Origin: Blastocystis hominis
Taxonomy: Eukaryota; Sar; Bigyra; Opalinata; Blastocystidae
NCBI RefSeq assembly: GCF_000151665.1
Contig: NW_013171824.1
Location: 62,001 to 126,000 of the forward strand
Length of the DNA stretch: 64,000 nucleotides
Reading direction: 5' to 3'
Shown here: positions 10,889-21,824 of the stretch, piece by piece
Numbering within the stretch: the first letter of the stretch is position 1
Layout: each line of letters opens with the position of its first letter
Translations under genes and position numbers: made by a program
The notes under the pieces: generated by a model
Database searches by the model: none
What the model saw: only the letters and a program-made list of their open reading frames with translations
Told to the model about the DNA's origin: nothing

Positions 10889-13300
10889 TCAATTCTCGAC
10901 CTTCATCATTCCTTCATTATAAAGCTGCTGGATAATCTCCTTATAATGATTCTTCGAGAAATCTCTCTTCAACTTCATTGTCGGCGTGAGCATTCCATTC
11001 TCCACCGTCCACATCTCGCTCTCGCAATACACATTCTTCACCTTCTCGAATCCCATCAGCTTCGACGCGTTCGCCGTCTCCATCATCGCCTTCATCACCA
11101 CCGCCCTCACCTCCTTCCTCTTACAAATCGTCGCGAACTCCATGTCCGCCTCCTCCATTCCCTGCTTCCTCAGCGCTCTCCGCAGCTCCACTTCATCCGG
11201 CACCACCACCGCCACCAGATACGACTGCAGCGAGTCTCCGTACACGAACACCGAGCTCACCAGCGGGCACTCCATGTACACCGCCGTCACTTTGTCCGGC
11301 GAGATGTACTCGCCCTGCGCCAGCTTGAAGATGTCCTTCTTCCGATCGATGATTTGGATCGCTCCGTTCGGACGGAACAGCGCGATGTCGCCGCTGTGGT
11401 ACCAGCCCTCCGCGTCGAACGTCTCTCGGTTCACCGCGTCGCGCTTGTAGTACCCCTTGATCACGTTATAACCGCGGTAGCACGCCTCGCCGCGCCCGCA
11501 GCACGGCTGACCCTCGCTGACCACCTCGCCCTTCTCGTTCACTTCGCGACCATGCACCGAATCCTCCACCGAATACCCCATCTCCGGCACCGACACCAGC
11601 TACCGCTCACTCTCTTCTCTTCGCTCTCCTACGCGCGCCTCCGAGCAGCAGATGATGCCTCCGCAATGCCCCACCGTCGACTGGTCCATCATGAAGCTGC
11701 AGCAGATGCCTCCGCCCGTCTCGCTCAGCCCCAGGCCCTGGATCACCGGCACGCCGAAGATCACGCGCAGCGCGATCAGACATTCATCGCTGATCGGCGC
11801 CGACCCCGTCACCATGAACTTGATCTTGTCAAATCCCAGCGTCGCCTTCACCTTGCTGAACACCAGCGAGTCCCACAGCGCGTCGTGCAGCTGATTCGCG
11901 CGCAGCAGCGATTCTTTCTACAAAATAACCGCGGCAATGGACAAACCTTCGCGTCGAAACCCATCTCAAACATCATCTTCCTGATCCCGCCCGTCTGCCG
12001 CACCTTCGCCAGGATGCTGTCCGTGATCCGGCTGAATAACCGCGGGACCGACGGGAACACCGCGGGGTGGAGATGCTTCAGGTCGTCGAGGAGTTTCGTT
12101 GTGTCTCCCTGCAATGGACGGATTCCCGCGGGGATACCTGATAGAAGCCGATGCGGGCTCCGAAGAAGGTGACGCCGCACTGGACGAAATGCTCGAAGAC
12201 GTGGGCCATGGGGAGATAGGAGATGTGAGCGTCGGTGTTCTCGAGTCCGCCGATGGTTTCGATGTACTCCACGACGGCCGTGGAGACCGCTACCATGTTC
12301 CCGTGCGTCAGCAGCGCGCCCTTCGGCACGCCGGTGGTTCCGGACGTGTAGCAGATCATGCAGAGGTCGCTCTCCGCGGGGCGGCACGGCGTGAAGCTCG
12401 CGGCGTCGGGCTGGAAGGCGTCGACGAGCTCCCAGAAGGAGAAGAGCGTGATGTCGCGCTGCTGCGCCGCGCTGCGGAGATCGTCGGAGAGGGCGCCCAC
12501 CTGGGTGAGAAAAGGGGAAACGTGGAAACGATGACGAGCGTGGAGAGCGTGCGGAAGCGCTGAGGGTCGGTGTGGAGGCAGTTGAGAAGCATGAGGCCGG
12601 AGGCGGGCGTGCAGAGGACGGTTTTGAGTTCGGACTCGCTGACGACCGTGCTGAGGGTGAGAGAGGAGGAGGAGAGAGAGAAAGTACGCGAGGGCTTCGG
12701 GGCCTAGCGTGTCGTAGAGAGTGATGACGGTGCCGTTGTTGAACCAGGTCGCGTATTGGGAGAGAACCACCTCCGGACAGTTCTTCAGGAAGTGACCCAT
12801 CGTTCGCATCTTGGGGTTAGTTTGGACTATTGTAAAGAAAAGTACGGGCGTGCCATCGCTACGCTTCTCCGTACCATCAGTCGTGGAGAGCAGGTCATGA
12901 TGAGCAATGGCAGCGGCATACGACTTCATGATCTCATTGCAACGCTTGTAGCTAGGATTGAAAGAAGAATTGAAGCCGTACGTGTACCATTCGTACTCTG
13001 CGGCTTTTCCGTCCACGATTGGACGATAGCCCAAAAAAGGATCGTCTGAATGTTTGCTCAAGCCAGTACTAGCGGTCAACCAACCAAGAGCAACAATTAC
13101 GCAAAAATATCGCAAATGTTTATAATTGAATCGTTCATACGATAACGCAACTGCGATTCACATCCAGGGGTTCTGTAAATTGGTCCCTATCCAACAGATC
13201 ACTTCCACTCAACTACAAGTCCCTTCGAAAGATCCTCTGTGTTTGGCAAAACACTGGCATATTGAACTGGCGGTAAAGTATGGCTTGAAGTGCAACCCAT
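10889..13300 (-). CDS. long-chain acyl-CoA synthetase (ACSL)
   Basis: This enzyme activates fatty acids to acyl-CoA using ATP. Visible hallmarks, in order, are GPIYRTPGCESQLR, FLGYRP, YDTLGPEAL, the AMP-binding P-loop YTSGTTGVPKGALLTHGN, YLPMAHVFE, GSAPIS, GLSETGG, GWYHSGDIA and DRKKDIFKLAQGEYISP. The C-terminus is KLKRDF...MMKVEN. The start at 13300 gives MGCTSS, a likely N-myristoylation plus palmitoylation signal for membrane attachment. About nine introns of 29-37 nt were placed, including 13187-13216, 13069-13100, 12952-12981, 12810-12845, 12651-12687, 12501-12529, 12109-12137, 11918-11946 and 11600-11632. Two contain CCGCGG. The encoded TGA is followed by a TGTTTGTT motif on the minus strand at 10879-10886. 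The long plus-strand frame over the same DNA is antisense shadow. Confidence 0.9.
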
Positions 13301-13535
13301 TCGTTGACAAAAATAATATTAATATTTGTTATTCTCATTCATATTAATACGTAATCGAATGGAATTGAATTTGCAGATAACCTCGGTTATTAAGATTTCA
13401 ATCCCAATTATCAATATTTCGTAACAAACAAAAACCATATTGGATGAAACGCAATATCCAACACACCAAAGCCCTCCAAAGAATAGTTTGCATTTTAAAT
13501 AGTTTTCTTTTTCTATATTCCTAATTCCGAGTCAG

Positions 13536-15304
13536 ATGAAATTATCCCCGGAGTGGGAGCTCTATTTTACTGCCTTTTTCCACAATACTGCCTTCACTGC
13601 GATCCTCACTTTGATCCCGTTTCTTAATATCTCTTTGAATCTTTCAGGGTATCAGTATGCGATTACGTTCAGTGGCTATTTCCTTACGCAACTCATAGGT
13701 AAGGTGTTTTTTCCAAGTGGTATCTTAGCTACCTTTGTCTATGGCGTCATTAGCCAAGCGGTTCGGAAGCGATATCTATTTCTTTTTTGTTTATGCGGAC
13801 TTGTAGTCTGTGGTGATCAATGGTTTTCCTGATTTTATAGTCAATTTCCTATTTGCCATTTCGCGTACGAGCGGTAAATTCATTTGGTTCCGTATTTTTG
13901 CTGGTTGTTTTGATTACTGCTCCCCTCTCTACCAAGCGTATTTTCTCTCCACCATTTTCTTAGATTTTAGATATCTTTCCGATTTGACCAGTGTCGGCGA
14001 GCGGTTGGCTGTCACCTCAAATCTGGAGTTTCTCTCAGGTCTCAGCTACCTCATCGGTCCCTTCGTCGCGGGCGCGCTCTCGCTGAAGAATCTGTGGTGG
14101 GGTGTGTAGGATGCATGCCATTGTTCTTTCTCACCTCAGGTATTTCGGAGTGGGTTGCGATCTAATCGCTTTTCTTTTCTCTCTCTTCTTTCTCCCCCAC
14201 TCGCTCTCCGTTTCCGCCGAAAAACGAAGATTCGTCTCACGCTTCGCTGCCGCTCGTCAGAACGATCGAGGTTCCACGTTTCCACCTTTCACACCCCAGA
14301 CGGCCTGAACCGCAGCCTGCTCTCCGAGCCTGCTCCCACCGAAGACTCTTCAGAAAGTAAGCATTCCAAAAAAAGTCCCTATTTTCGCAGAGCTTCCGAG
14401 TCCCGGCGAACTGAACTACATCATCATCATCGCGATCGTGTGCGAGTTCTGCAACAAGTTCGTGCTGTCGTCGGTGCTGACGGGCTGCAGCTACTACGGT
14501 CACGTGGTCCGCTTGCTGACCAACTTCGAGTTTTGGCGGGCGATTCGTGGGTTTGGTGACGGGTAGCTGCGTGCTGGCGGGCGGCGGTCTGTTCAGCGTG
14601 CTGTACGTCCGCTATGGAATTCGCTGGCTGGTGTTCAGGGAGGGTGTGATCATTCCGCTGATCGTGGCGGTGGCGGGGATCACGGGCGTCGTGGGGACGC
14701 TGGTGTGCGCGCTGGGGAACCATGTGATGTTTGTGATTGGGATCTGGCTGCTGGTCGGAGGGTACTGGACGTACCAGCCCATCACGTCGATGATTATTTC
14801 TGTTTGTTTGAATTGAATCGTTCACGTCCAGGTGGAATCCACCGAGGCCAATCAGTTAAAACTCCATCGAATGGTGTATGTGACGGGGATCGTCGGTCTC
14901 TCGTTGCCGCCGTTTTTCGTGGGGAATCTGATGGATATCGATCCGGCCACTTCGCTGTGGCTCAATCTGGTCCCGTGTTTGTTGTTGATTGTCGTGATGA
15001 TCGTTTGCATTTATCTCCCGGGCGGGAAAATGGCCGGGCAAATCCCCTGGGAGGCGATCGTCGAGCACGAAGCGAAGATCTCGCTGCTCAACGGAGACAA
15101 TGAAATGGAGTCCGAGTTTTTAGGCGGAGACTCGATCGATATGAGCAAAAGTTCGCAGAAAACGGTGCCGATGCTCTCTGCGCCGACCACTCGTCGCGAA
15201 GAAGAATTGGTGCAGACCGTACCCAGTGGAACGCTTTTGGGATACACCGCAACCCCCGCGGAAAGCCAGTATGCGAGTGGAAATGGAGAAACTATGGAGA
15301 TTTG
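13536..15304 (+). CDS. major facilitator superfamily-type membrane transporter
   Basis: The spliced frame gives a multi-pass membrane protein. It has an N-terminal half with FLTQLI, a loop-2 region VYGVISQAVRKRYLF, then YLSDLTSVGERLAVTSNLEF and several strongly hydrophobic helices. After a charged central loop come IIIIAIVCEFCNKFVL, WLVFREGVIIPLIVAVAGIT and LWLNLVPCLLLIVVMIV, then a hydrophilic tail. The substrate cannot be told. Introns were inferred at 13699-13728, about 13816, about 13908, 14097-14139, about 14270 (GTTCCACGTTTCCACC family), about 14357, about 14531 and about 14800. No stop is encoded at the end. The frame reads GAG ATT TG, then GAG and TGTTTGGT, so TGA would be made by polyadenylation. 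Confidence 0.75.
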
Positions 15305-15315
15305 GAGTGTTTGGT
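15305..15315 (+). terminator. poly(A) site motif, variant, stop-creating (MFS gene)
   Basis: Coding TG is followed by GAG and the variant TGTTTGGT. Spacing matches the other sites in the window exactly. Confidence 0.6.
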
Positions 15316-15465
15316 TGATACAAACAAACAAGACGCGTTTTTTTTTCGTTTAGTTGGTTGTGTATTTCATCATTATCATCATGTTAATCATTTTCTTTTT
15401 CATTTTCATTTTCATTTTCACTTTCCTGCTTACGTGAAGTTCCTTTTCAAAAAAACATTCTCGTT

Positions 15466-16213
15466 TCATTTACTCTCCTTGGTCATCCACTTGGAATAAT
15501 CGTTTGTTTCGATCGATGTTTTGGCCGAGGTACAACCGCAGAGTTGGAGCAGCTTCTCGGTTTCGGCAAGAAGAGAGGCCTTGAAGGCTTCGTCCTCCCA
15601 ATTGCGGAACCAAATCTCCACACGATAATTTATTTGGTTGTTGCTGATGTTTGATTTGTCAATTACGCGAGCTCCCGTGATATTATTGCCATTATCCAGA
15701 CTCTCACCGATAAGACTAATTACAACACATTCCCAGAAAATTGACAGGGTATCGTGATCTTCTTCTATTGGTGAATGGGAAGGAGAAAAGAACTTACTAG
15801 AAAACACGCACATCAAGTGTCCACCCTTTTCGTTGTTAGGATCTTCGTATTTGGGTTCAATTCCCTCCTTAAAAATACACTGACCAATAATCTATTCCTC
15901 AGACTCAAAGTACGGAATTACTCGACATTTCCTGACAAGCGTCGAAGAATTGCTCGTGTCTGTCCTTTCAACAATCTTTTCAGTCCCATCAAAAAACACA
16001 TCTCTAGCAAATGACGAAAACCAGCCACACGTACGCAATCGCCGGAATTTGTTTCCAAAAGCACCAAAATGTCTCTACTGTACCGATCACGCATAGCTTC
16101 TCGAAGGAATTCTCATATCCCTTCAAACGGTCTGTTTTGTTTTCAATATAGTACTGTTCAGATAGAACCCATTTGTTCTCTAACACATGAAAATTTTCCT
16201 CTTGACTTTCCAT
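15466..16213 (-). CDS. eIF4E-family cap-binding protein
   Basis: Conserved eIF4E elements appear in order: HVLENKWVLSEQYY (family: HPLxNxWxLW), TVETFWCFWKQIP, CIFKEGIEPKYEDPNNEKGG (family: LFKxGIxPMWEDxxNxxGG), FWECVVISLIGES, then INYRVEIWFRN with a C-terminal helix. The family binds the mRNA 5' cap between two tryptophans. The second of these (the W in MWED) is Tyr here, and the first is not obvious, so cap affinity may be altered as in class II/III members. The gene was rebuilt with introns at 16004-16034, 15892-15921 and 15765-15797. The start MESQEEN was preferred over upstream non-ATG codons. Stop TGA is at 15466-15468. Confidence 0.8.
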
Positions 16214-16293
16214 TGCAATTAAAGTTACTATAACAAACAAGAGTCTATATGTACGAAAATGACATTCAAACTAGTAGGTAAACAAAGCTGGAG

Positions 16294-16595
16294 TTAGCAG
16301 TGATATTTCTCCCAACGTCTCTTTTCAAGTCTCTCTCGGGCACTTGTCACAGACACACAGTGTCCGCAATACGCACCAAGGCAGAACAACGCCAGGCAAG
16401 AAAAAGCCCTCACTCTACGATTCGGAGTGTTCGCTACAAATAATGGAGTTTAGGTTTAGACCTACCGATGAACCAGCCAAATGGAGCAAAGACACTTCCA
16501 TAAATGCCCAATCGTGCCCATTCATAGGGAGTGAACTCCTTGTGAAAAGACTCGTAGTTATCTAAAGTTTGAGGATCGAACTTCTTTTCAGACAT
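16294..16595 (-). CDS. small single-pass membrane protein, unidentified
   Basis: Two exons joined over a 32-nt intron (16434-16465) give about 90 residues starting MSEKKFDPQTLDNYESF. A central segment WARLGIYGSVFAPFGWFI and a second hydrophobic segment (FSCLALFCLGAYCG) could span a membrane. The C-terminus is basic (RERLEKRRWEKYHC). I do not recognise the family. Size and layout would suit an accessory subunit of an organelle membrane complex, but that is only inference. Stop TAA is at 16294-16296. A TGTTTGTT motif on the minus strand near 16230 is a plausible poly(A) element. Confidence 0.6.
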
Positions 16596-16878
16596 ATTGG
16601 ATTCTACGATTTTCGTTTTCTCTCAAGGGCTGGATAAGAATGAACCTGCATATTATACAGATTTGCATATTAGGGGCATTCATTAAGGACCAACTTTGAA
16701 ATTTAGAAACAATAAGTGTCCAAATCAAAAGTTGATTTTAATTTTGGAAAGGAGAGGAACAAATAAACATATGGTAGAGAGCAAGAAACCGATTTGAACA
16801 AACAAGATAGGAATCGTTGAAGTTCGAATACTCTCCGTAAAGACGATACCTTCTACACATAAAAAGGAACGCAAAGCG

Positions 16879-18771
16879 CTACAAATCATCCAGCTCTTTG
16901 AGTAGTTCCTTCTTGTTTGTTTGCACCTTTAGTTTATTATACAAGATTGCCATAGATTCCATCTATATTATCAAATTAAGACACGAAACCAAACGAATCC
17001 AAGATATTCCGGTGAAATGCCTTCCACTTCCCTGATCGAGTCTTTAATATACTCTCCGAATTCCAGAGCAGCAACCAATTTCTATTTCCATAGTTTTGAA
17101 CGCAAAGCGATACATTTAGCTTGATGTACATTCGAAAGAGCAGTATACGCACTTGGATCAGCTCCGCATGATGGATTTCGTACGTATTGCTCATAATCTG
17201 GTTCAATTCTTTCAGGTCAGACAACCATTCACTGGCATTCATCTCGTTCAGTCTATTCAACATGTCCACTTCAAATCTACGATGCAAATCCCTCGTATCG
17301 AACTGTCCGACAATCCGGAACGAGTCTGTCAAGACATTGCATCGCATCCACTTGGACATGGCAATGATCACAAACGAACTTGGCTAGAATGAAACGACTC
17401 AACTCGCCTTCCTACTCGGAAAGGACTCATTCATAAATAATTCAGGATAGCAAATCCCTCTGCACCGCGCGCCTCCATTGACGGCTCGCAAGCAAAGAAT
17501 GCCTTGACAGGATTTCGCTTCCTGCGTCACACAATCACTCTATCATCATGAAACACTATTCCACAATTCTACGCAACACATCGAACATTCACATTCAAAA
17601 TCAAATTGAGTTTCCAACAGTTTCGCTTTGATTCGTGGAATTCGATAGGAATCCAAGTAGCGAATTCGAATTTCTTCGGAAGCTTCGATGGGGCGAAGAC
17701 TCGTCAGAATCAGCTGATTCCCCTGAAACACCAACGCCGCATTGGGCTCACAGTGGTGATTTATCGCGGTTATATAGGGGTAGAGGCCATAACCAATCGG
17801 GTTCATTTCGGCATCTCGAATCGTAACGCGGTTATTCAACAGTTTTCGCAGAAGTCGCGTGAGTAGATAAAGCCCGCGGATATTCATTGATGTGGATGTG
17901 GATGTGGATGGAAAAGGAAACTCTTTGCATGATTCAATGAAGGCTTCTTCTTGTTTGTGAATAAAAGTAGAATCGATTTTGCGCTGAATGAGATCTTGAT
18001 CGAATCGATTGAGGAGATGGTTTATTGTTTCGAGTGAAAGATGCGATTCATTGAGTGAAAAAACGGAGAGAAGCGTCTAGATCGAAAGGGAAAGTGTGTG
18101 TGGAATGTACTTGGATGTGATCGTTTTTGAAAGAGACTATGGAAGAGGAAGAATGATCTATTGAGAAAAAAGAAGATGGGAATCGATACGATTTGTGGGA
18201 AGTTCGTTTAGGTGAAGGATGCTAGTGAAACACGAGTGAGTCGGAGTGCCAAGCTCCGTCTGGGGATGCTCGCCGAGAGGATAATACACAAGTGTAAAAA
18301 CAGCTTTGTTTAAGAGGTTTATATCAGTCGAATTCGTCTAGGATGTTATTCAAAGCGCCATTCAAACAGGCAAGCAGTAATGATCGTAAAACATTGAATG
18401 GAAGTCACTAGAATCGAAAATATAAATAACGAGTACGAATTCATTCCCATACAAGCTTCACTGCAGTAGTGAACAGAATGGCAAAGAGTACATTCAACGG
18501 AAGCCGCATTTTTATAGCAATTCGTGCAGAGATTTTTATCACAATTCGAAAACAATTCACTGCAATAAGGTGAGCAAGAAAATATCACGTTATCTATGGT
18601 TTCACTCACAAATTGTGTTATACAAGCTTCGATCCTGGACGTTGCAAAGAGCCCTTCTCCCAAAGCTGAGTCCACAAAACGGATTTCAAATTCCATGGAG
18701 TTATTCTTTGGTTCAGGTATCCCGCCCTCTTGCGGATGATTTGAATCTGCTCCTTCACCAGATAAACTCAT
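16879..18771 (-). CDS. SET and MYND domain protein (SMYD-like lysine methyltransferase)
   Basis: The N-terminal SET segment reads ALGEGLFATSRIEA, then NVIFSCSPYCSEL. It is followed by a MYND-type zinc finger (CTNCYKNAASVECTLCHSV, HYCSEAC). The main SET core lies further on: GYGLYPYITAINHHCEPNAA, a variant of the NHSCxPN motif, then SLRPIEASEEIRIRYLD and the post-SET cysteines CECSMC. The C-terminal helices (about 17371-16976) fit the TPR-like tail of SMYD proteins. A last small exon MESMAILYNKLK...LDDL ending at 16879 is likely, but its intron would be unusually short. The middle between the MYND finger and the SET core (about 18350-17890) could not be spliced with confidence. The product probably methylates lysines on histones or other proteins. 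The start is provisional. Confidence 0.7.
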
Positions 18772-18902
18772 CTTTGTTGTTAGAAACATCAGTCCGTGAA
18801 TAATGGAAATCCAGGAATAGCTAAGTTTTTTCTTTTTCGATTCCTGTGGGAAGTGAACAGCAAATGCTGTCACTATTATATGGGCGGACGAATATCATCC
18901 AA

Positions 18903-20214
18903 ATGGCGCCATGCATTCTGCAAGCTGCGTTCTATCATCGATTTCACCCGAAACCTGTAAGGAAAAACGGGTTTGTGATGATTTACAAAAATAAAGGTAG
19001 TGGTATTTGGAACAATTGAGCGACTAGGAGAGAATACGACGGAACTCGCTTCTCTATTAAGAGACCAGCTCAATTATTCAAAAATAGAACTTGTGGAAGA
19101 TTTGGAAGAAGAGGAAGAAGGCTTGGTGTCGTATGCTCTCGGTGCTTCTCAAAAGCTAGTTCCTGTATGTCTATTCGATGTGTCTCATTCATAGTATTTA
19201 CCGGACATGAATACATACAAAATATCTCTCCAACTTGTAAGGTCAGAAGAGAGTGAATCCTCGTCTCTCACTCGGAAAGAGTTTGTTTCTGCCATTTCGA
19301 ATTTTATCGGAGACAGTCGACAAGAACAGCAGCAACCACTCACCCCCTTGGATTCGTCCTCTCTTACAGAGAACTCGGAGAATTCAGAGCCCGCGAATCC
19401 ACCGGATGTCATCACACGTTCTTATCCGATTCACATCCACAATATTTCAATCAAACAATTCAAACTCCCACAGATCGACTTGTCCCTGACCTGCTCTCAG
19501 GGTTGTAACGTGTCTCTCTTACTCGAAGACATCAAGCAAACGCTGCAAGAGCAACTCACAAGGAAAATTCAATTCGATTCTTCGGTCTTTCGAACAGCCC
19601 ATTGCGGCATTACCGAGACTTCTCCACTTTGTGTGGACAAGGAGTGAAAACAGAGAGATTCCATCACAGATAGCGATATCCGAGCATCTCCCACACACAC
19701 TTCCGTGCTTCCGTGGTATGTGGTGAATGATGCCACGATGCTTCGTCACTTCTCCGTAGCCTACATCGAATCATTCCGTTTGGATTAAAGAGAGTTCACT
19801 CACGTGAAGGACTGTTCAATCAGCTTCGTCAGGAAGCGTCCATTCCTATTCAAACCAAAGTCGCGTTGTACGAGCAGTGGTCGTTGCGAATCAATACACT
19901 TATGACTCTAGAAACGAAGAGCTAACCGCGATTCAGCCAGTGAATAAGCTTCCGGTGATGATCATCACCGCCCCAACGAAAACGTTGCAGGAAGTGGATC
20001 AGTTCGGCAAGCGAAAAATGAGTGTGTTTTGAGTCAGAGTGTGAGGGATAGAAGCGATTCCAGCGCTGTTTCGAGGCGTGGGACATATCGAAGCGGAGGA
20101 AGGTGATCGATTAGTGGCCGATCTGCTGGTACCTGGAACCGTAGCCACGGCGATCAACCTGCAATCGGGCAGAGCGAAGCAGTACTTTCATAAAGCGAGG
20201 AAAGAAACGTTTTG
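18903..20214 (+). CDS. unidentified protein; stop created by polyadenylation
   Basis: The first exon, MAPCILQAAFYHRFHPKP, is joined over a 40-nt intron to VVVFGTIERLGENTTEL. The frame then continues through introns of 30-35 nt (near 19165, 19658, 19760, 19880 and 20030). It includes an acidic EDLEEEEEG patch, a Ser/Gln-rich middle (SRQEQQQPLTPLDSSSL) and a C-terminal part with GHIEAEEGDRLVADLLVPG. I recognise no domain. The last codons read ACG TTT TG, then GAG and TGTTTGTT at 20218-20225, with no encoded stop. TGA would come from the tail. It is head to head with the SMYD-like gene and tail to tail with the SelT-like gene only 28 nt away. Confidence 0.6.
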
Positions 20215-20217
20215 GAG

Positions 20218-20236
20218 TGTTTGTTGCAAACAAACA
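20218..20236. terminator. overlapping convergent poly(A) motifs (near-palindrome)
   Basis: TGTTTGTT on the plus strand (20218-20225) and on the minus strand (20229-20236) form an almost perfect inverted repeat separated by 3 nt. The plus motif serves the unidentified gene. The minus motif serves the SelT-like gene, whose stop lies at 20243-20245. Confidence 0.7.
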
Positions 20237-20242
20237 GGAGGA

Positions 20243-20885
20243 TTAGTCTTTCTTCTTTTTTTCGGCCTCTTTCTTCTGCAAATGATCTTTCAGCAGAAGC
20301 TTCAAGTCCTAAACAACAAGAAAGGAAATGAATGCTTACATCGAGAGTGGGATAGCGCATCTTCTCTAGTTTTGAAAATACAAGTGTGTCGTCGAAGTAG
20401 ACTTCAAACGCACCAGCGAATACAAAGTTTGTGGTTATATAGTAACCCAGGTAACAGAACATGAGAATAAGATAACGATTCTTTTTCAGGCCTTCCAGTA
20501 AGAACGCAAGCTTTGGAGTCTGAAAATCAATCTACGATTAAAAAGAATTGAGCATATAGCTGTACAGTAAGTAAAATGCAAGACCCCACGATGATAAAAA
20601 TCAAAACGAATCTCAAAATATAAAAGGCAACCTATCAACAAATCCATTCATCATCCCAACTTTCAAATACGGGGACAGCTCAATGTTCTCGAACTTAAAA
20701 TTACCATCTAATACCGGATAATACTCAACTAATTGCTTCTTCAACAATTCATACTGCTGTAATACTACATCACAGCTATTTGCTTTGATAGTGATTTGGA
20801 CATCACCCATTCCATCATCTATAATTCGGTTATAGTCCTGAATGTCTAAAAAGTCAAAATCACCCGCAAAACTCCAACCCTCCAT
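20243..20885 (-). CDS. Selenoprotein T-like (Rdx family) protein without the redox motif
   Basis: The C-terminal part is typical of SelT: two hydrophobic segments (FVLIFIIVGSCILL and LILMFCYLGYYITTNF), then VFAGAFEVYFDDTLVFSKLE (SelT: STGAFEVxxNDxxVWSKLE), and a Lys-rich tail. The N-terminal thioredoxin-like part has KANSCDVVLQQYELLKKQL. There the family CxxU or CxxC motif is reduced to one Cys with Val at the second redox position. SelT proteins are ER oxidoreductases, so this copy may be structural. Introns were placed near 20620 (about 20 nt, weak), about 20525 and about 20310 (GTAAGCATTC...TTTAG). The start is the ATG at 20885, immediately beside the tRNA-Lys gene. Confidence 0.7.
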
Positions 20886-20907
20886 TAGCAAAAACGAAAA
20901 AATAAAT

Positions 20908-20980
20908 CGCCCACATGGGGGCTCGAACCCCAGACCGTTAAGTTAAAAGCCTAACGCTCTACCGACTGAGCTATGTGGGC
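20908..20980 (-). tRNA. tRNA-Lys (anticodon UUU)
   Basis: The minus strand folds as a full cloverleaf. The acceptor is GCCCACA/TGTGGGC, the D arm GCTC...GAGC, the anticodon loop CTTTTAA with anticodon TTT, and the T arm TGGGG TTCGAGC CCCCA. No intron is present. A T-rich run just downstream on the minus strand fits RNA polymerase III termination. It lies between the SelT-like gene and the PHD protein gene. Confidence 0.93.
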
Positions 20981-21060
20981 TCTGAATAACTTCCGGTAGA
21001 TTGACCTTTACGCATAATCACTCACTTATCTCCTCGAGTTGTTCATGCTGGTCTTGTTCT

Positions 21061-21767
21061 ATGGAAAGATTGATCTGCGCGGAATGTAACAAATTCGGAG
21101 TTGATATTGTTTGCTTTGGCAAGTGTCATCGAGCCTTTCACCAAGCATGGTATGTCGTTCGACGAATACGTACGATACAGCCTACCCTGTACAGTTCAGT
21201 CAACGAGACGATGGATATGTCCAGATTGTGAAAAGGAAGTGGTAGGGGTGGCTTTTCTTGTGTATTTTTAGCATCGCTGCCATCAGTGTAAAGAGTTCGC
21301 ATCGGATAAGGATTTGATTCAATGTCAGGCTACTGATTGTTATCTGTTTTTCCATCCTTCCTGTGTTCCTGAGCAGTTTCGACGGAACAGGCCATTCCTT
21401 TGTCCTGCTCATTGCTGTTCCTTCTGTAGACAGTGGGAAGATGAACGCGACCCCTTGTTGAAGTGTGCTTACTGCTGCAAGTCCTACCACGAGTACTGTC
21501 TACCCCTGGAAGTATTTCCCTTGTCGCCTCAGGTCTTTCTATGTGCCTCTCATCGATTTGTACCATCATGTACTGGTGTTGATTGTAGGAAGACAGTACC
21601 CTTCCTCCCTTATCTTACGACCTGCTTGTGAAGCGAGGAGGAGAGCAGCTTCCAGAGGAGGAGGAACTTCCGGAGAAGACGAATGAAGGAGAGATTGACT
21701 ACCTTGCCTATTACAAGTCGCAATCGCTCCATTCCGACGCTCCCTCATCAAAGCGTCTTCATCAATG
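21061..21767 (+). CDS. PHD zinc-finger protein
   Basis: The start MERLICAECNKFG opens a Cys/His-rich protein with tandem PHD-type fingers: CAEC...CFGKCHRAFHQAC...WICPDCE, then HRCHQCK...CQATDCYLFFHPSC, and CSFCRQW...LLKCAYCCKSYHEYC. Such fingers read histone tails. Introns of 30-33 nt lie near 21149 and 21239, and a 29-nt one near 21551. After an acidic stretch (EQLPEEEELPEK) the frame ends CAT CAA TG, then CTT and TGTTTATT. That matches the poly(A)-created TGA layout with a motif variant. No encoded stop occurs at this point. The gene converges on H2A.Z. Confidence 0.75.
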
Positions 21768-21824
21768 CTTTGTTTATTTGATCAAGCAAACATTCAAGCG
21801 AAATATGTACTCACAAATACATGA

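Noticed and set aside
10946-12172. 408-codon plus-strand frame
   Set aside because: Antisense of ACSL; Arg/His-rich composition typical of a shadow, no family match.
12078-13115. Start of ACSL at MRYFCVIVALG (signal-peptide-like)
   Set aside because: The sequence lies in a 32-nt intron plus read-through; splicing gives a better match to ACSL and a start at 13300.
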